Notes: generated from the sequence alone by a model not told the origin. 64,000 bases of DNA from Streptomyces cavernicola (GCF_029968035.1 NZ_JASCIQ010000011.1:62001-126000), one strand, 5' to 3'; counted from the stretch's first letter, positions 35,924 through 44,536 are shown. Numbers and translations are program-made.

Positions 35924-36616
35924 ATGACACTCGAACTGACCGTCGCGGACGAGGTCCGCACCCTCGCCCCCGGCTTCACCCACCTCGCGATCGAGGCCCA
36001 CGGACTCGTCAACGGCCCCAGCACGGAGGCCAGTTCGGCCCTGCTCGACGAGGCCGGACGCCGCCTCGCGGAACGCCTCGACGGGCGCGCCCCGCACGAG
36101 GACCCGCACATGGCCGCCTGGCGCGCCGCGTACAGCGCGTTCGGCGCCAAGCCCTCGCGTACGCGCAACTCCGCCGAGGCCCTCGCCAAGCGCGCCTTCG
36201 CGGACGGCGGGCTGCCGCGCATCAACGTCCTGGTCGACGTCTACAACGCGATCAGCGTGGCCCATCTGATCCCCGTCGGCGGCGAGGACCTCGACCGCAT
36301 CCAGGGCGACATGCGGCTCGTGCGCGCCACGGGCGAGGAGGAGTTCATGACGACGGCCGGGGGCGAGGCGACGGTCGAGCACCCCGATGCGGGGGAGGTC
36401 GTCTGGTGCGACGGGGCCGGGGTCACCTGCCGCCGCTGGAACTGGCGGCAGGGGCCGCGCACGCGCCTCACGGAGGAGTCTTCCAGCGCGCTGTTCCTGC
36501 TGGAGTCGCTGGCCCCCATGCCCCTCGCGGACCTGGACCGCGCGGGCGCCGAACTGGCCGAACTCATCGAGAAGTTCAGCCCGGGGGCCCGCGTCGACGT
36601 GAGGCCGGCGGCATGA
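35924..36616 (+). CDS. Freestanding B3/B4 (PheT editing-like) domain protein
   Basis: A 230-residue protein of the B3/B4 fold found in the beta subunit of phenylalanyl-tRNA synthetase, where it edits mischarged tRNA. MAAWRAAYSAFGAKPSRTRNSAEALAKRA, read in parts around residues 65-95, and LPRINVLVDVYNAISV are the hallmark segments. Freestanding copies may deacylate aminoacyl-tRNA or bind amino acids; not proven. It ends four bases before repeat element E3. Confidence 0.82.
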   Translation: MTLELTVADEVRTLAPGFTHLAIEAHGLVNGPSTEASSALLDEAGRRLAERLDGRAPHEDPHMAAWRAAYSAFGAKPSRTRNSAEALAKRAFADGGLPRINVLVDVYNAISVAHLIPVGGEDLDRIQGDMRLVRATGEEEFMTTAGGEATVEHPDAGEVVWCDGAGVTCRRWNWRQGPRTRLTEESSSALFLLESLAPMPLADLDRAGAELAELIEKFSPGARVDVRPAA

Positions 36617-36620
36617 GACT

Positions 36621-36761
36621 TTCCCCTCCCCGCCCCTTCCCGAAAAGTCCTGCCGGACGGGCCTCCTCAATCGCCGGAGGGGCTCATCTTTGAGCCCCTC
36701 CGGCGATTGAGGAGCGGGGTCTGGGGCGGAGTCCCAGTTCGGGAAGGGGCGGGGAGGGGAA
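36621..36761. repeat. Element with perfect 24-bp inverted ends (E3)
   Basis: TTCCCCTCCCCGCCCCTTCC... at 36621-36644 is the exact reverse complement of 36738-36761. This is the shortest of three related elements and lies between convergent B3/B4 and plsC genes. It encloses another long hairpin. Confidence 0.8.
36663..36714. terminator. 24-bp perfect-stem bidirectional terminator
   Basis: CTCCTCAATCGCCGGAGGGG.. (36663-36686) pairs perfectly with 36691-36714 across a TCTT loop. Nested inside E3, it would end transcription from both sides. Confidence 0.8.
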
Positions 36762-36782
36762 CAAGAAAAGCTGAGCGAACCC

Positions 36783-37490
36783 CTACTTCACCGGCTCAGG
36801 TGCCGTACCGCCGAGATGCGCCGGCACCCACCACGTGTCGTCCGGCCCCTTGGGCCGCACGGGATAGGCGCGCTGGCCCGCTTCGAGCAGCTCCTGCACC
36901 CGCCCCCGCAGCCGCCGGGTGATCGCCCCCGCGTACTGCTCGCGCGGCGCCTCCACCGCCTCGCCCACCCGGATCGTCACCGGGATGTGGCTGCGCTTGA
37001 AGTTCCGCGGCCGGCCCTTGGTCCACAGCCGCTGCGTGCCCCACAGCGCCACCGGGATCAGCGGAACCCCGGCCTCCTGCGCCATCCGTGCCGCACCCGA
37101 CTTGAAGCTCTTCAGCGTGAACGAAGGCGAGATCGTCGCCTCCGGGAAGACCCCCACGATCTCCCCGGAGCGCAGCGACTCCAGCGCGTGCGCGTACGCC
37201 GCCTCGCCCTGGTTGCGGTCCACCGGGATGTGCTTCATGCCGCGCATCAGCGGACCGGACACCTTGTGGCGGAAGACCGAGTCCTTCGCCATGAACCGCA
37301 CGAGCCGCTTCTGCGGCCGGGCCGCGAGCCCCGCGAAGATGAAGTCCATGTAGCTGATGTGGTTGCTCACCAGGACCGCGCCACCGGTGCGCGGAATGTT
37401 CTCCGCACCCTTCAGGTCGATCTTCAGGTCCAACGCTTTGAACAGCGTGAGCGCGGCACCGATGACCGGACGGTAGACGAGTTCTGCCAT
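36783..37490 (-). CDS. Lysophospholipid acyltransferase (PlsC family)
   Basis: A 235-residue membrane-associated acyltransferase. SNHISYMDF (NHX4D, about residue 42), the MKHIPVDR block, and FPEATISPSF (where FPEG is usual, Gly replaced by Ala) are present, then VPVALWGTQRLW in the form LIPVALWGTQ. A TAC-GGGCCC-GTA palindrome and a GGCGGGTAAC block stand 44-67 bases upstream. It is a paralogue of the partial gene at the left edge. Confidence 0.9.
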   Translation of the reverse strand: MAELVYRPVIGAALTLFKALDLKIDLKGAENIPRTGGAVLVSNHISYMDFIFAGLAARPQKRLVRFMAKDSVFRHKVSGPLMRGMKHIPVDRNQGEAAYAHALESLRSGEIVGVFPEATISPSFTLKSFKSGAARMAQEAGVPLIPVALWGTQRLWTKGRPRNFKRSHIPVTIRVGEAVEAPREQYAGAITRRLRGRVQELLEAGQRAYPVRPKGPDDTWWVPAHLGGTAPEPVK

Positions 37491-37533
37491 GGGGGGCGAT
37501 CGACCCTTCTGTGCGCCTGGGACGGGTCTCCCC

Positions 37534-37556
37534 GGCGGGTAACTTACGGGCCCGTA
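37534..37556. promoter_or_regulatory. Operator-like GGCGGGTAAC / TACGGGCCCGTA upstream of plsC
   Basis: TACGGGCCCGTA (37545-37556) is a perfect 12-base palindrome of the TAC-N6-GTA form. It adjoins GGCGGGTAAC (37534-37543), a 10-mer shared with the acyl-CoA dehydrogenase promoter. Confidence 0.5.
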
Positions 37557-37649
37557 GGTTTAGGGCGTTGCGCAGATCGTGCCCCATCGGCGGCCGAGTA
37601 GCCACCCCTCACGGCGGTGAGCAGGGAGATTCTCGTCACGTACGGGCAC

Positions 37650-37778
37650 TCACGAGCGGTTCGTACGGGCTCGGATCCGGCCGCCCGTACCCCTCTTGAG
37701 GAGCAGAAACAGCTCGCAGCCGAGGCAGTACGCGAACGCCGCGTCGAGAACGCCGCAGTCGGCGAGGACCGTGTACAC
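37650..37778 (-). pseudogene. DUF4395 protein, 5'-truncated remnant
   Basis: The frame ends with a DAAFAYCLGCELFLLLKR segment, the conserved C-terminus of the DUF4395 membrane family (AAF-YCLGCE-YLL-R). Intact proteins are about 140 residues with several helices; only about 40 residues remain. No upstream frame supplies the missing N-terminus. Intact relatives often sit beside a thioredoxin-family gene like the one that follows. Confidence 0.6.
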
Positions 37779-37887
37779 CGACGCCGTCGTTGATGCCGTC
37801 GTCGAGGTCCACGGTCGACAGGATCCCGTGCGAACCCGCCTCCGGGGAACGGGAATGTTTGCGGCTCGATCAACGCTGCAAGCGAAG

Positions 37888-38294
37888 ATGGCCGGACTCA
37901 TGGTGTGTGCGGCGGTGCTCCTCGCGGCGAGCGCCTTCGGCCTGCCGCACCGAAGCGGAGCGGGAGGCTCAAGGTGCGTGACGGCGAACGGGTGCTCGGG
38001 GAGCGGGAGTTGGGCGCCGCCCTCGGCGAGCGCGCCACGCTGGTGCAGTTCTCCAGCGCCTTCTGCCAGCCCTGCCGGGCCACGCGCCGCACGCTCATCG
38101 AGGTGGCCCGGCTCGTCCCCGGCGTCGCCCACATCGAGATCGACGCCGAGCAGCACCTCCCACTCGTGCGCGAGCTCGACATCCTGCGCACGCCCACCGT
38201 CCTCGTCCTCGACGCCCGCGGCCGCCTGGTCCGCCGCGCCGCCGGCCAGCCCCGCAAGGCCGACGTCCTGGCGGCGCTCGGCGAGGCGGTCTGA
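37888..38294 (+). pseudogene. Thioredoxin family protein with apparent frameshift
   Basis: An N-terminal membrane anchor (from ATG 37888: AGLMVCAAVLLAASAFGL) is in one frame. The thioredoxin domain (RSGRLKV..., FSSAFCQPCRATRRT with the CxxC, RTPTVLVLDARGRLV) is in the frame one base off, up to 38294. The two join if one base is restored near 37946-37952 (CACCGAAG, expected CACCGGAAG). Either a real inactivating deletion or a sequencing error explains it. Confidence 0.65.
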
Positions 38295-38375
38295 GCCCCG
38301 CCGTGCCCCGTGAGCCTGCTCCCATATCGCGGTACGCACTTGACTGCACGCCACACGCATCGTCAGCCTGACTCC

Positions 38376-38456
38376 ATGCCGCAGGAAATCCTTCTTTACG
38401 AGCGGGTCCACCTGGACCTCGGCCGCCATGCGAGCGCGCGCTGTCCGGGGAACTGA
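38376..38456 (+). CDS. Cysteine-type leader peptide
   Basis: A 26-residue ORF 41 bases ahead of the flavin reductase gene. Its core RVHLDLGRHASARC matches the actinobacterial family of putative leader peptides with pattern R-H-DL-R-ASA-C. These precede sulfur-assimilation genes and are thought to act by cysteine-responsive attenuation. The single Cys codon is near the end. No strong ribosome site is seen. Confidence 0.65.
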   Translation: MPQEILLYERVHLDLGRHASARCPGN

Positions 38457-38497
38457 GCAGCCACGGCCCTCGTTCACCACAGCAGAAGGACAACTCC

Positions 38498-39007
38498 ATG
38501 ACGGCCTCGCCCGACCTCCGTACGCCCCAGCTCGCCTCGCCCGACCTCCTGCGCTCGGCCTTCCGACAGCACGCGGCCGGCGTAGCGGTGATCACCGCCG
38601 GCGGCCCCGCGGGACCGGTGGGCTTCACCGCCACCTCGCTCAGCTCGGCCGCCGCCGAGCCGCCCCTCGTCTCGTTCGGCATCGGCACCGGCTCCTCCAG
38701 CTGGCCCGTGATCGCCGAGACCGAGTACGTCGGCGTCCACATACTCGGCGAGCATCAGCAGGATCTGGCCGCGACGTTCGCGCGCAGCGGAGCCGACCGG
38801 TTCGGCCCGGCCACGCGCTGGCACGAGGGCCCCGAGGGCGTCCCGGTCCTGGACGACGTACTGGCCTGGCTGGTCTGCCGGGTCGTGGCCCGGGTGCCCG
38901 CGGGCGACCACCGCCTCGTGCTCGGCCAGGTCGTCCTCGGCGACCCGGCCGGAGTCGGCCGCCCGCTCCTGTACCACCAGGGCCGTTTCACCGCGCTGCG
39001 GGACTGA
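38498..39007 (+). CDS. Flavin reductase family protein
   Basis: A 169-residue split-barrel flavin reductase (FMN-binding). LRSAFRQHAAGVAVITAGG at the start, FTATSLSSAAAEPPLVSFGI and HRLVLGQVV are typical. It would supply reduced flavin to monooxygenases such as desulfonating enzymes. The preceding cysteine-type leader peptide points to regulation by sulfur supply. Confidence 0.88.
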   Translation: MTASPDLRTPQLASPDLLRSAFRQHAAGVAVITAGGPAGPVGFTATSLSSAAAEPPLVSFGIGTGSSSWPVIAETEYVGVHILGEHQQDLAATFARSGADRFGPATRWHEGPEGVPVLDDVLAWLVCRVVARVPAGDHRLVLGQVVLGDPAGVGRPLLYHQGRFTALRD

Positions 39008-39075
39008 CCGTGCGGTCGGCCGGCGTTGGCAACGTCACAGTGCTGAGCGCTTGCTTAATGTGCAGGCTGTGGATG

Positions 39076-39087
39076 TACTAGCTAGTA
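39076..39087. promoter_or_regulatory. TACTAGCTAGTA palindrome before etfB
   Basis: A perfect 12-base palindrome of TAC-N6-GTA form 112 bases before the etfB start. A GAGCGCTTGCTTA motif (39045-39057) resembling TetR-type sites is nearby, and a GCTGCCT/AGGCAGC hairpin lies at 39145-39164 in the leader. Confidence 0.5.
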
Positions 39088-39198
39088 ACATTTCGTTCGG
39101 AGCGCGGGTCGCCCCGACCGGGATCCGCCTCTTCAGGCGCCTATGCTGCCTGCAACAAGGCAGCAGCCCAGAAATGACGATGCAGTAGGAGAGCCGGC

Positions 39199-39984
39199 GT
39201 GAGCTTGAGGATCGTTGTCTGTGTGAAGTACGTGCCCGACGCCACCGGCGACCGGCACTTCACCGATGACCTGACCGTCGACCGCGACGATGTCGACGGT
39301 CTGCTGTCGGAGCTCGACGAGTACGCGGTCGAGCAGGCCCTGCAGATTGCCGACGAGGCCGACGACGCGGAGATCACCGTCCTGACGGTCGGTCCCGAGG
39401 ACGCCAAGGACGCGCTGCGCAAGGCGCTGTCCATGGGCGCCGACAAGGCCGTGCACGTCGAGGACGACGACCTGCACGGCACCGACGTCATGGGTACGTC
39501 CCTGGTGCTCGCCAAGGCCATCGAGAAGACCGGTTACGACCTGGTCATCGCCGGTATGGCGTCCACCGACGGCACCATGGGCGTGCTGCCGGCGATCCTC
39601 GCGGAGCGCCTCGGTGTCCCGCAGGTCACGCTGCTCTCCGAGGTCTCCGTCGAGGACGGCACCGTCAAGGGCCGCCGTGACGGCGACACCGCCTCCGAGC
39701 AGCTGGAGGCTTCGCTTCCGGCCGTCGTGTCCGTGACGGACCAGTCGGGCGAGGCCCGCTACCCGTCCTTCAAGGGCATCATGGCCGCCAAGAAGAAGCC
39801 GGTGGAGTCCCTGGACCTGGACGACCTGGACATCGAGGCCGAGGAAGTCGGTCTCGAGGGCGCCTGGACCAAGGTCGACGAGGCCGCCGAGCGTCCGGCC
39901 CGCACCGCGGGCACGATCGTCAAGGACGAGGGCGAGGGCGGCAAGCAGCTGGCCGCCTTCCTCGCGGAGCGCAAATTCGTGTGA
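39199..39984 (+). CDS. etfB: Electron transfer flavoprotein beta subunit
   Basis: A 261-residue ETF small subunit, binding AMP and docking to acyl-CoA dehydrogenases. VCVKYVPDATGDRHF start, LSMGADKAVHVEDDDLHGTD and LVIAGMASTDGTMGVLPAILAERLG, here cut into segments, are diagnostic. The GTG start follows GGAGAG. It lies 89 bases before etfA in the same operon. Confidence 0.93.
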   Translation: MSLRIVVCVKYVPDATGDRHFTDDLTVDRDDVDGLLSELDEYAVEQALQIADEADDAEITVLTVGPEDAKDALRKALSMGADKAVHVEDDDLHGTDVMGTSLVLAKAIEKTGYDLVIAGMASTDGTMGVLPAILAERLGVPQVTLLSEVSVEDGTVKGRRDGDTASEQLEASLPAVVSVTDQSGEARYPSFKGIMAAKKKPVESLDLDDLDIEAEEVGLEGAWTKVDEAAERPARTAGTIVKDEGEGGKQLAAFLAERKFV

Positions 39985-40073
39985 TGCAGCCTCGCGGGCC
40001 AGAAGTTCATCTGAGTCCGCTGAGTCCGTAAGCCCTCCCGTTTTCCTCGTACTTGCAGGAGAGAAGAAGTCCC

Positions 40074-41036
40074 ATGGCTGAAGTTCTGGTCTACGTCGAC
40101 CACGTGGACGGCGCCGTCCGCAAGCCCACCCTCGAACTCCTCACCCTGGCCCGTCGCCTGGGCGAGCCCGTCGCCGTCGCCCTGGGCAACGGCGCCGCCG
40201 ACACCGCCGCCGCGCTCGCCGAGCACGGTGCGGTGAAGGTCCTCACCAACGACGCCGCCGAGTTCGCCGACTACCTCGTCGTGCCGAAGGTGGATGCCCT
40301 CCAGGCCGCGTACGAGGCTGTGCAGCCCGCCGCCGTCCTGGTGCCCTCGTCCGCCGAGGGCAAGGAGATCGCGGCCCGCCTCGCGGTCCGCATCAAGTCC
40401 GGCATCATCACCGACGCCGTCGACCTGGAGGCCGGTGCCGAGGGCCCGGTCGCGACGCAGTCCGCGTTCGCCGCGTCGTACACGACCAAGTCCCGCATCA
40501 CGCAGGGCACTCCGGTCATCACGGTCAAGCCGAACTCGGCCGCCGTCGAGGCCGCCCCGGCCGCCGGCGCGGTCGAGGCCCTCGCCGTGTCCTTCTCGGA
40601 CGCCGCCACCGGTACGAAGGTCACCGCGCGCACCCCGCGCGAGTCGACCGGCCGCCCGGAGCTGACCGAGGCCGCGATCGTGGTCTCCGGTGGCCGTGGC
40701 GTCAACGGTGCCGAGAACTTCGCGATCATCGAGGCCCTCGCCGACTCGCTCGGTGCGGCCGTCGGCGCCTCGCGTGCCGCGGTGGACGCGGGCTGGTACC
40801 CGCACTCGAACCAGGTCGGGCAGACCGGTAAGAGCGTGTCCCCGCAGCTGTACATCGCGTCCGGCATCTCCGGTGCGATCCAGCACCGCGCAGGTATGCA
40901 GACCTCGAAGACGATCGTGGCGATCAACAAGGACGCCGAGGCCCCGATCTTCGACCTGGTCGACTACGGCGTGGTCGGCGACCTCTTCGAGGTCGTCCCG
41001 CAGCTCACCGAAGAGGTCAACACCCGCAAGGGCTGA
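40074..41036 (+). CDS. etfA: Electron transfer flavoprotein alpha subunit
   Basis: A 320-residue ETF large subunit carrying FAD. The FAD-binding C-terminus is clear: [30 protein letters not shown] in pieces, [16 protein letters not shown] and [13 protein letters not shown]. It transfers electrons on to ETF-quinone oxidoreductase. ATG 40074 follows AGGAGAG. Confidence 0.95.
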   Translation: MAEVLVYVDHVDGAVRKPTLELLTLARRLGEPVAVALGNGAADTAAALAEHGAVKVLTNDAAEFADYLVVPKVDALQAAYEAVQPAAVLVPSSAEGKEIAARLAVRIKSGIITDAVDLEAGAEGPVATQSAFAASYTTKSRITQGTPVITVKPNSAAVEAAPAAGAVEALAVSFSDAATGTKVTARTPRESTGRPELTEAAIVVSGGRGVNGAENFAIIEALADSLGAAVGASRAAVDAGWYPHSNQVGQTGKSVSPQLYIASGISGAIQHRAGMQTSKTIVAINKDAEAPIFDLVDYGVVGDLFEVVPQLTEEVNTRKG

Positions 41037-41049
41037 GCCTGTTCGCAAC

Positions 41050-41081
41050 CGAAGGCCCCCGGGACCGCCCGGGGGCCTTCG
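41050..41081 (+). terminator. etfBA terminator
   Basis: A 14-base perfect stem CGAAGGCCCCCGGG/CCCGGGGGCCTTCG with an ACCG loop, 13 bases after the etfA stop. Confidence 0.85.
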
Positions 41082-41307
41082 GGCGTTTCCCGTACCCGTC
41101 GTCGGCGCCGATCGCCTGTCAGTGGCGGAGCGTAGATTGAACGAGACGGTGCGGCCGGGGGCCTGGGGGCGTCTCCCTGGAGAGCCGCTGTGCGCGAGAC
41201 AGAAGCGAACGGATGGGACCGGAGTGACGAACGATGCAGGTCCAGGGAGAAAGGGGGTGTTGACCAGGTGGAAGGTACACAGATAACTTCGCTATACGGA
41301 TTGTTGA

Positions 41308-41322
41308 TTCCGTGAAGCGGAA
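41308..41322 (+). promoter_or_regulatory. TTCCG-N5-CGGAA palindrome before DUF6986 gene
   Basis: TTCCGTGAAGCGGAA is a perfect 5-5-5 palindrome 24 bases before the start codon, within the AT-richer leader of the 41082-41346 gap. It is a possible repressor site; the remainder of the gap shows no gene. Confidence 0.45.
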
Positions 41323-41346
41323 AAACGTGACGTGGAGGGTGTAAGG

Positions 41347-42636
41347 ATGGGTCAGCAAGAGCAGGTGGCGACGAGCCTCGCGGGTGCGGTCAGCGAGGGC
41401 ATCAGCGCCTCCCTCGCCCCGGTGGACGCCGAGTTGGAGCGCCGTTACCCCGGAGACCCAGGCACCCGCCAGCCGGTCCACACCGTGTACGTGCCGGGTG
41501 AGGTTTTCGACGCGGACACCGTCCGCAGCTGGGGCGACCGGGCGCTCGCCGCGCTCGACGAGCACGCCCCGGACGCCACGACCTTCGCCAAGGCCGTCGG
41601 CCTGAGCGACGAACTGGCCGAGCCGGTCTACACGCGCGTGCGCGCCAAGCTGGAGCGCGAGCCGATCGAAGACCTCCGCGTGGACTTCGAGGACGGCTAC
41701 AAGGGCAAGGACGAGGACCACGACGCCGCCCGCGCCGCCCGCATCATCGCCGAGGCCTACGAGAACGGCACCGCCGCTCCGTACATGGGCATCCGCATGA
41801 AGTGCATGGAGTCCCCGGTCCGCGACCGCGGCATCCGCACGCTCGACGTCTTCCTCACCGGCCTGATGGAGGCGGGCGGCCTGCCCGAGGGACTCGTCCT
41901 GACCCTGCCGAAGGTGACGTACACCGAGCAGGTCACCGCCATGGTCCGGCTCGTCGAGGAGTTCGAGAAGGCCCGCGGCCTGGAGGCCGGCCGGATCGGC
42001 TTCGAGATCCAGATCGAGACCAGCCAGTCCATCCTCGCCGCCGACGGCACCGCCAACGTCGCCCGCATGATCGACGCCGCCGAGGGCCGCGCCACCGGCC
42101 TGCACTACGGCACGTTCGACTACAGCGCCTGCCTCGGCGTCTCCGCCGCGTACCAGGCCAGCGACCACCCGGCCGCCGACCACGCCAAGGCGATCATGCA
42201 GGTCGCCGCCGCCGGCACCGGCGTCCGCGTCTCCGACGGCTCCACCAACGTCCTGCCGGTCGGCTCCACGGCCCACGTCCACGAGGCCTGGAAGCTGCAC
42301 TACGGCCTGACCCGGCGCGCCCTGGCCCGTGCGTACTACCAGGGCTGGGACATGCACCCGGCGCACATCCCCACCCGGTACGCCGCCGTGTTCGCCTTCT
42401 ACCGCGAGGGCTTCGAGGCCGCCGCCAAGCGCCTCGCCGCCTACGCGAACCAGGTCGACGGCGACGTGATGGACGAGCCCGCCACCGCCAAGGCGCTCAG
42501 CGGCTACCTGCTGCGCGGCCTCGACTGCGGCGCCCTCGACATCGCCGAGGTCGCCCGCCTCACCGGCCTCACCCGAGCCGACCTCGAGGGCTTCTCCTCG
42601 CCGCGCCGCGCGGCCCTCACGGCCTCGGCCCAGTAA
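41347..42636 (+). CDS. DUF6986 family protein (HpcH/HpaI aldolase-like)
   Basis: A 429-residue protein of a family related to HpcH/HpaI aldolases, citrate lyase beta subunit and malate synthase barrels. The metal/phosphoenol-binding pattern is suggested by RVDFEDGYKGKDEDHD, MGIRMKCME, GRIGFEIQIET and GLHYGTFDYSACLG. A C-terminal helical domain includes RYAAVFAFYREGFEAAAKR. The substrate is not known. GGAGGG precedes ATG 41347. Confidence 0.8.
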   Translation: MGQQEQVATSLAGAVSEGISASLAPVDAELERRYPGDPGTRQPVHTVYVPGEVFDADTVRSWGDRALAALDEHAPDATTFAKAVGLSDELAEPVYTRVRAKLEREPIEDLRVDFEDGYKGKDEDHDAARAARIIAEAYENGTAAPYMGIRMKCMESPVRDRGIRTLDVFLTGLMEAGGLPEGLVLTLPKVTYTEQVTAMVRLVEEFEKARGLEAGRIGFEIQIETSQSILAADGTANVARMIDAAEGRATGLHYGTFDYSACLGVSAAYQASDHPAADHAKAIMQVAAAGTGVRVSDGSTNVLPVGSTAHVHEAWKLHYGLTRRALARAYYQGWDMHPAHIPTRYAAVFAFYREGFEAAAKRLAAYANQVDGDVMDEPATAKALSGYLLRGLDCGALDIAEVARLTGLTRADLEGFSSPRRAALTASAQ

Positions 42637-42712
42637 CGACGGCACCTGGCGCCACCGCCGCCCCTTAGTCTGTACGCGTCTGGCTTGAGGCATACGGAGG
42701 AACGGGGCAGCG

Positions 42713-44536
42713 GTGGCTTCGGGGGAGAACCAACAGGGTGACGGCGTCGGCCGCCTGCTCGCGGGGCGGTACCGCGTCCAGGAACAGCTCGGCCGCGGCG
42801 GCATGGGCGTCGTCTGGCGCGCCGTCGACGAGGTCCTCGGCCGCCCCGTCGCCGTCAAGGAGCTGCGCACCTTCACCGACGCGGCCGCCGCCGAGCTGTC
42901 CGCGCTGCGCACCCGGATGCAGCGCGAGGCCAGAGCCGCCGCCCGGGTCCGGCACACCGGCGTCATCGCCGTGCACGACGTCGCGGAGATCGACGGCCGC
43001 CCGCTGATCGTCATGGAGCTGGTCGACGGCCCGTCCCTCGACGACGTCCTGCGCGAGCGCGGCACGCTCCCGCCGCGCGAGGCCGCCGCGATCGGCGCCA
43101 AGGTCATGGAGGCCCTCGCCGCCGCCCACCAGGCCGGAGTCCTGCACCGCGACGTCAAGCCCGGCAACATCCTCCTCGAGGGATGGGGGTCCCGCCCAGG
43201 TAGTCCAGGCTCTGGGGGAGGCCGCGTCGTCCTCACCGACTTCGGCATCGCCATGGTCGACGACCCGGGTGACGGCAACTCCACCAACCTCACCCGCAGC
43301 GGCGAACTCGTCGGCTCCCTGGACTACTTGGCGCCCGAGCGCGCCCAGGGCCACGAGCCGGGCCCCGCATCCGACATCTGGGCCCTCGGCGCGACGCTCT
43401 ACGGCACGGTCGAGGGCAACGCCCCCTTCCGTCGTACGTCGACGTGGTCGACGCTCACCGCCATCGTCAGTGAACCGCTGCCCGCCCCCGTCCAGGCCGG
43501 CCCTCTCGCGCCGGTCCTGCAGCAGCTCATGGCGAAGGACCCGCAGGCCCGCCCCGACGCCGAGACGGCCCGCCGACTCCTCCTCGCCGTCGCCGAGTCG
43601 GAGCGGGACGACGACACGACGGTGCTGCGGCCGGGCGCGCGCCCCGCGTCCACGCCCACGCCGGGTGCGGTCCCGCCCGTGCACGGTGCTCCCACGGTCG
43701 GCTCGGGCGGCTTCCCGGCCACGCCCCCGCCCGGCGGCCCGTACGCCGGGGGCGGCCTGGACACCCCGAACGGCTCGGACACCCCGCTGGTCACTCCGGT
43801 CCCCGGCGCCCCGGGGCCGCGCAAGCGCCGCCGGACGCTGATCGTCGCCGCGGCCGTCCTCGCGGTGCTCGCGGCGGGCGGCGGTGGGTACGCGTGGCTG
43901 GCCGGCGGTGACGGGCGGCGCGTCGAGGCGGGCGGCACCGCTTCGCCGAGCGCACCCGAGTCCCCCTCGCAGGAGGCGAGCCCGACCGGCTCGGGCAAGC
44001 CGAAGCCGACCGAGCAGGGCGACAAGTCGCCGTCCCCGTCCGAGAGTTCACCCGACGGCTCGGCAGGCGAGCCGGGCGAGGACGCCACGAAGCCCGCGGG
44101 TGACGGCGGGGTCACGGGCGGCGGTTCGACCGACGGCGGTACGACGGGCGGCGGTTCGGGCGGCACGTCCGGCGGGGACGGCGGCGACTCGGGCGGTTCC
44201 GGCACGTCCGGCTCCGGCACGTCCGGCTCCTCGGGCGGCGGCGCGGAACCGGACCCGGTCTGCCACCCCGCGGGCGGCGGCAAGTACGACTGCACGGTCT
44301 GGCGCACGGCCGATTCGTACACGGCGTCCGGCGCCAAGGTCGGCGTCCTCAACGCCGGCACCAACTATTTCTACTGCCAGCAGAACCTGGGCCGCCGCGA
44401 GACGTACCAGGGCTGGACCAACGTCTGGTGGGCCAAGACCGACGACGACAGCGGCAACACCAACGTGTTCATCAGCGACGTCTACATCAAGGGCGGCGAG
44501 GACGACAAGCCGCTGCCGGGCTTGCCGATCTGCTGA
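42713..44536 (+). CDS. Receptor-type Ser/Thr protein kinase
   Basis: A 607-residue PASTA-less actinobacterial Hanks kinase. The kinase domain covers about residues 15-290: GRGGMG glycine loop, K49 in VAVKEL, HRDVKPGN (145-152), DFG (176-178), APE in YLAPER. A Pro/Gly-rich juxtamembrane region leads to a helix (about 374-395). A long Gly/Ser/Thr extracellular linker follows, then an SH3-like C-terminal domain of about 95 residues with four cysteines (VCHPAGG, YDCTVW, FYCQQ, LPIC). Residues 157-170 between HRD and DFG are encoded by a dispersed DNA repeat. The gene starts GTG 42713. Confidence 0.9.
   Translation: MASGENQQGDGVGRLLAGRYRVQEQLGRGGMGVVWRAVDEVLGRPVAVKELRTFTDAAAAELSALRTRMQREARAAARVRHTGVIAVHDVAEIDGRPLIVMELVDGPSLDDVLRERGTLPPREAAAIGAKVMEALAAAHQAGVLHRDVKPGNILLEGWGSRPGSPGSGGGRVVLTDFGIAMVDDPGDGNSTNLTRSGELVGSLDYLAPERAQGHEPGPASDIWALGATLYGTVEGNAPFRRTSTWSTLTAIVSEPLPAPVQAGPLAPVLQQLMAKDPQARPDAETARRLLLAVAESERDDDTTVLRPGARPASTPTPGAVPPVHGAPTVGSGGFPATPPPGGPYAGGGLDTPNGSDTPLVTPVPGAPGPRKRRRTLIVAAAVLAVLAAGGGGYAWLAGGDGRRVEAGGTASPSAPESPSQEASPTGSGKPKPTEQGDKSPSPSESSPDGSAGEPGEDATKPAGDGGVTGGGSTDGGTTGGGSGGTSGGDGGDSGGSGTSGSGTSGSSGGGAEPDPVCHPAGGGKYDCTVWRTADSYTASGAKVGVLNAGTNYFYCQQNLGRRETYQGWTNVWWAKTDDDSGNTNVFISDVYIKGGEDDKPLPGLPIC
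43183..43220 (-). repeat. Dispersed repeat inserted in frame in the kinase gene
   Basis: ATGGGGGTCCC... to ...TCTGGGGGAG has the same ends, inverted, as the repeats at 9325 and 9404. It codes for the Gly/Ser/Pro-rich loop WGSRPGSPGSGGG and keeps the reading frame. Confidence 0.7.

Noticed and set aside
41238..41267. A nine-codon ORF ending in Cys before DUF6986, considered as a leader peptide.
   Set aside because: Too short and without the R-H-DL-R pattern of known leaders.
41282..41299. ATAACTTCGCTATA resembles one loxP arm.
   Set aside because: Only one arm with an extra base, no second arm or spacer, and no recombinase gene nearby.
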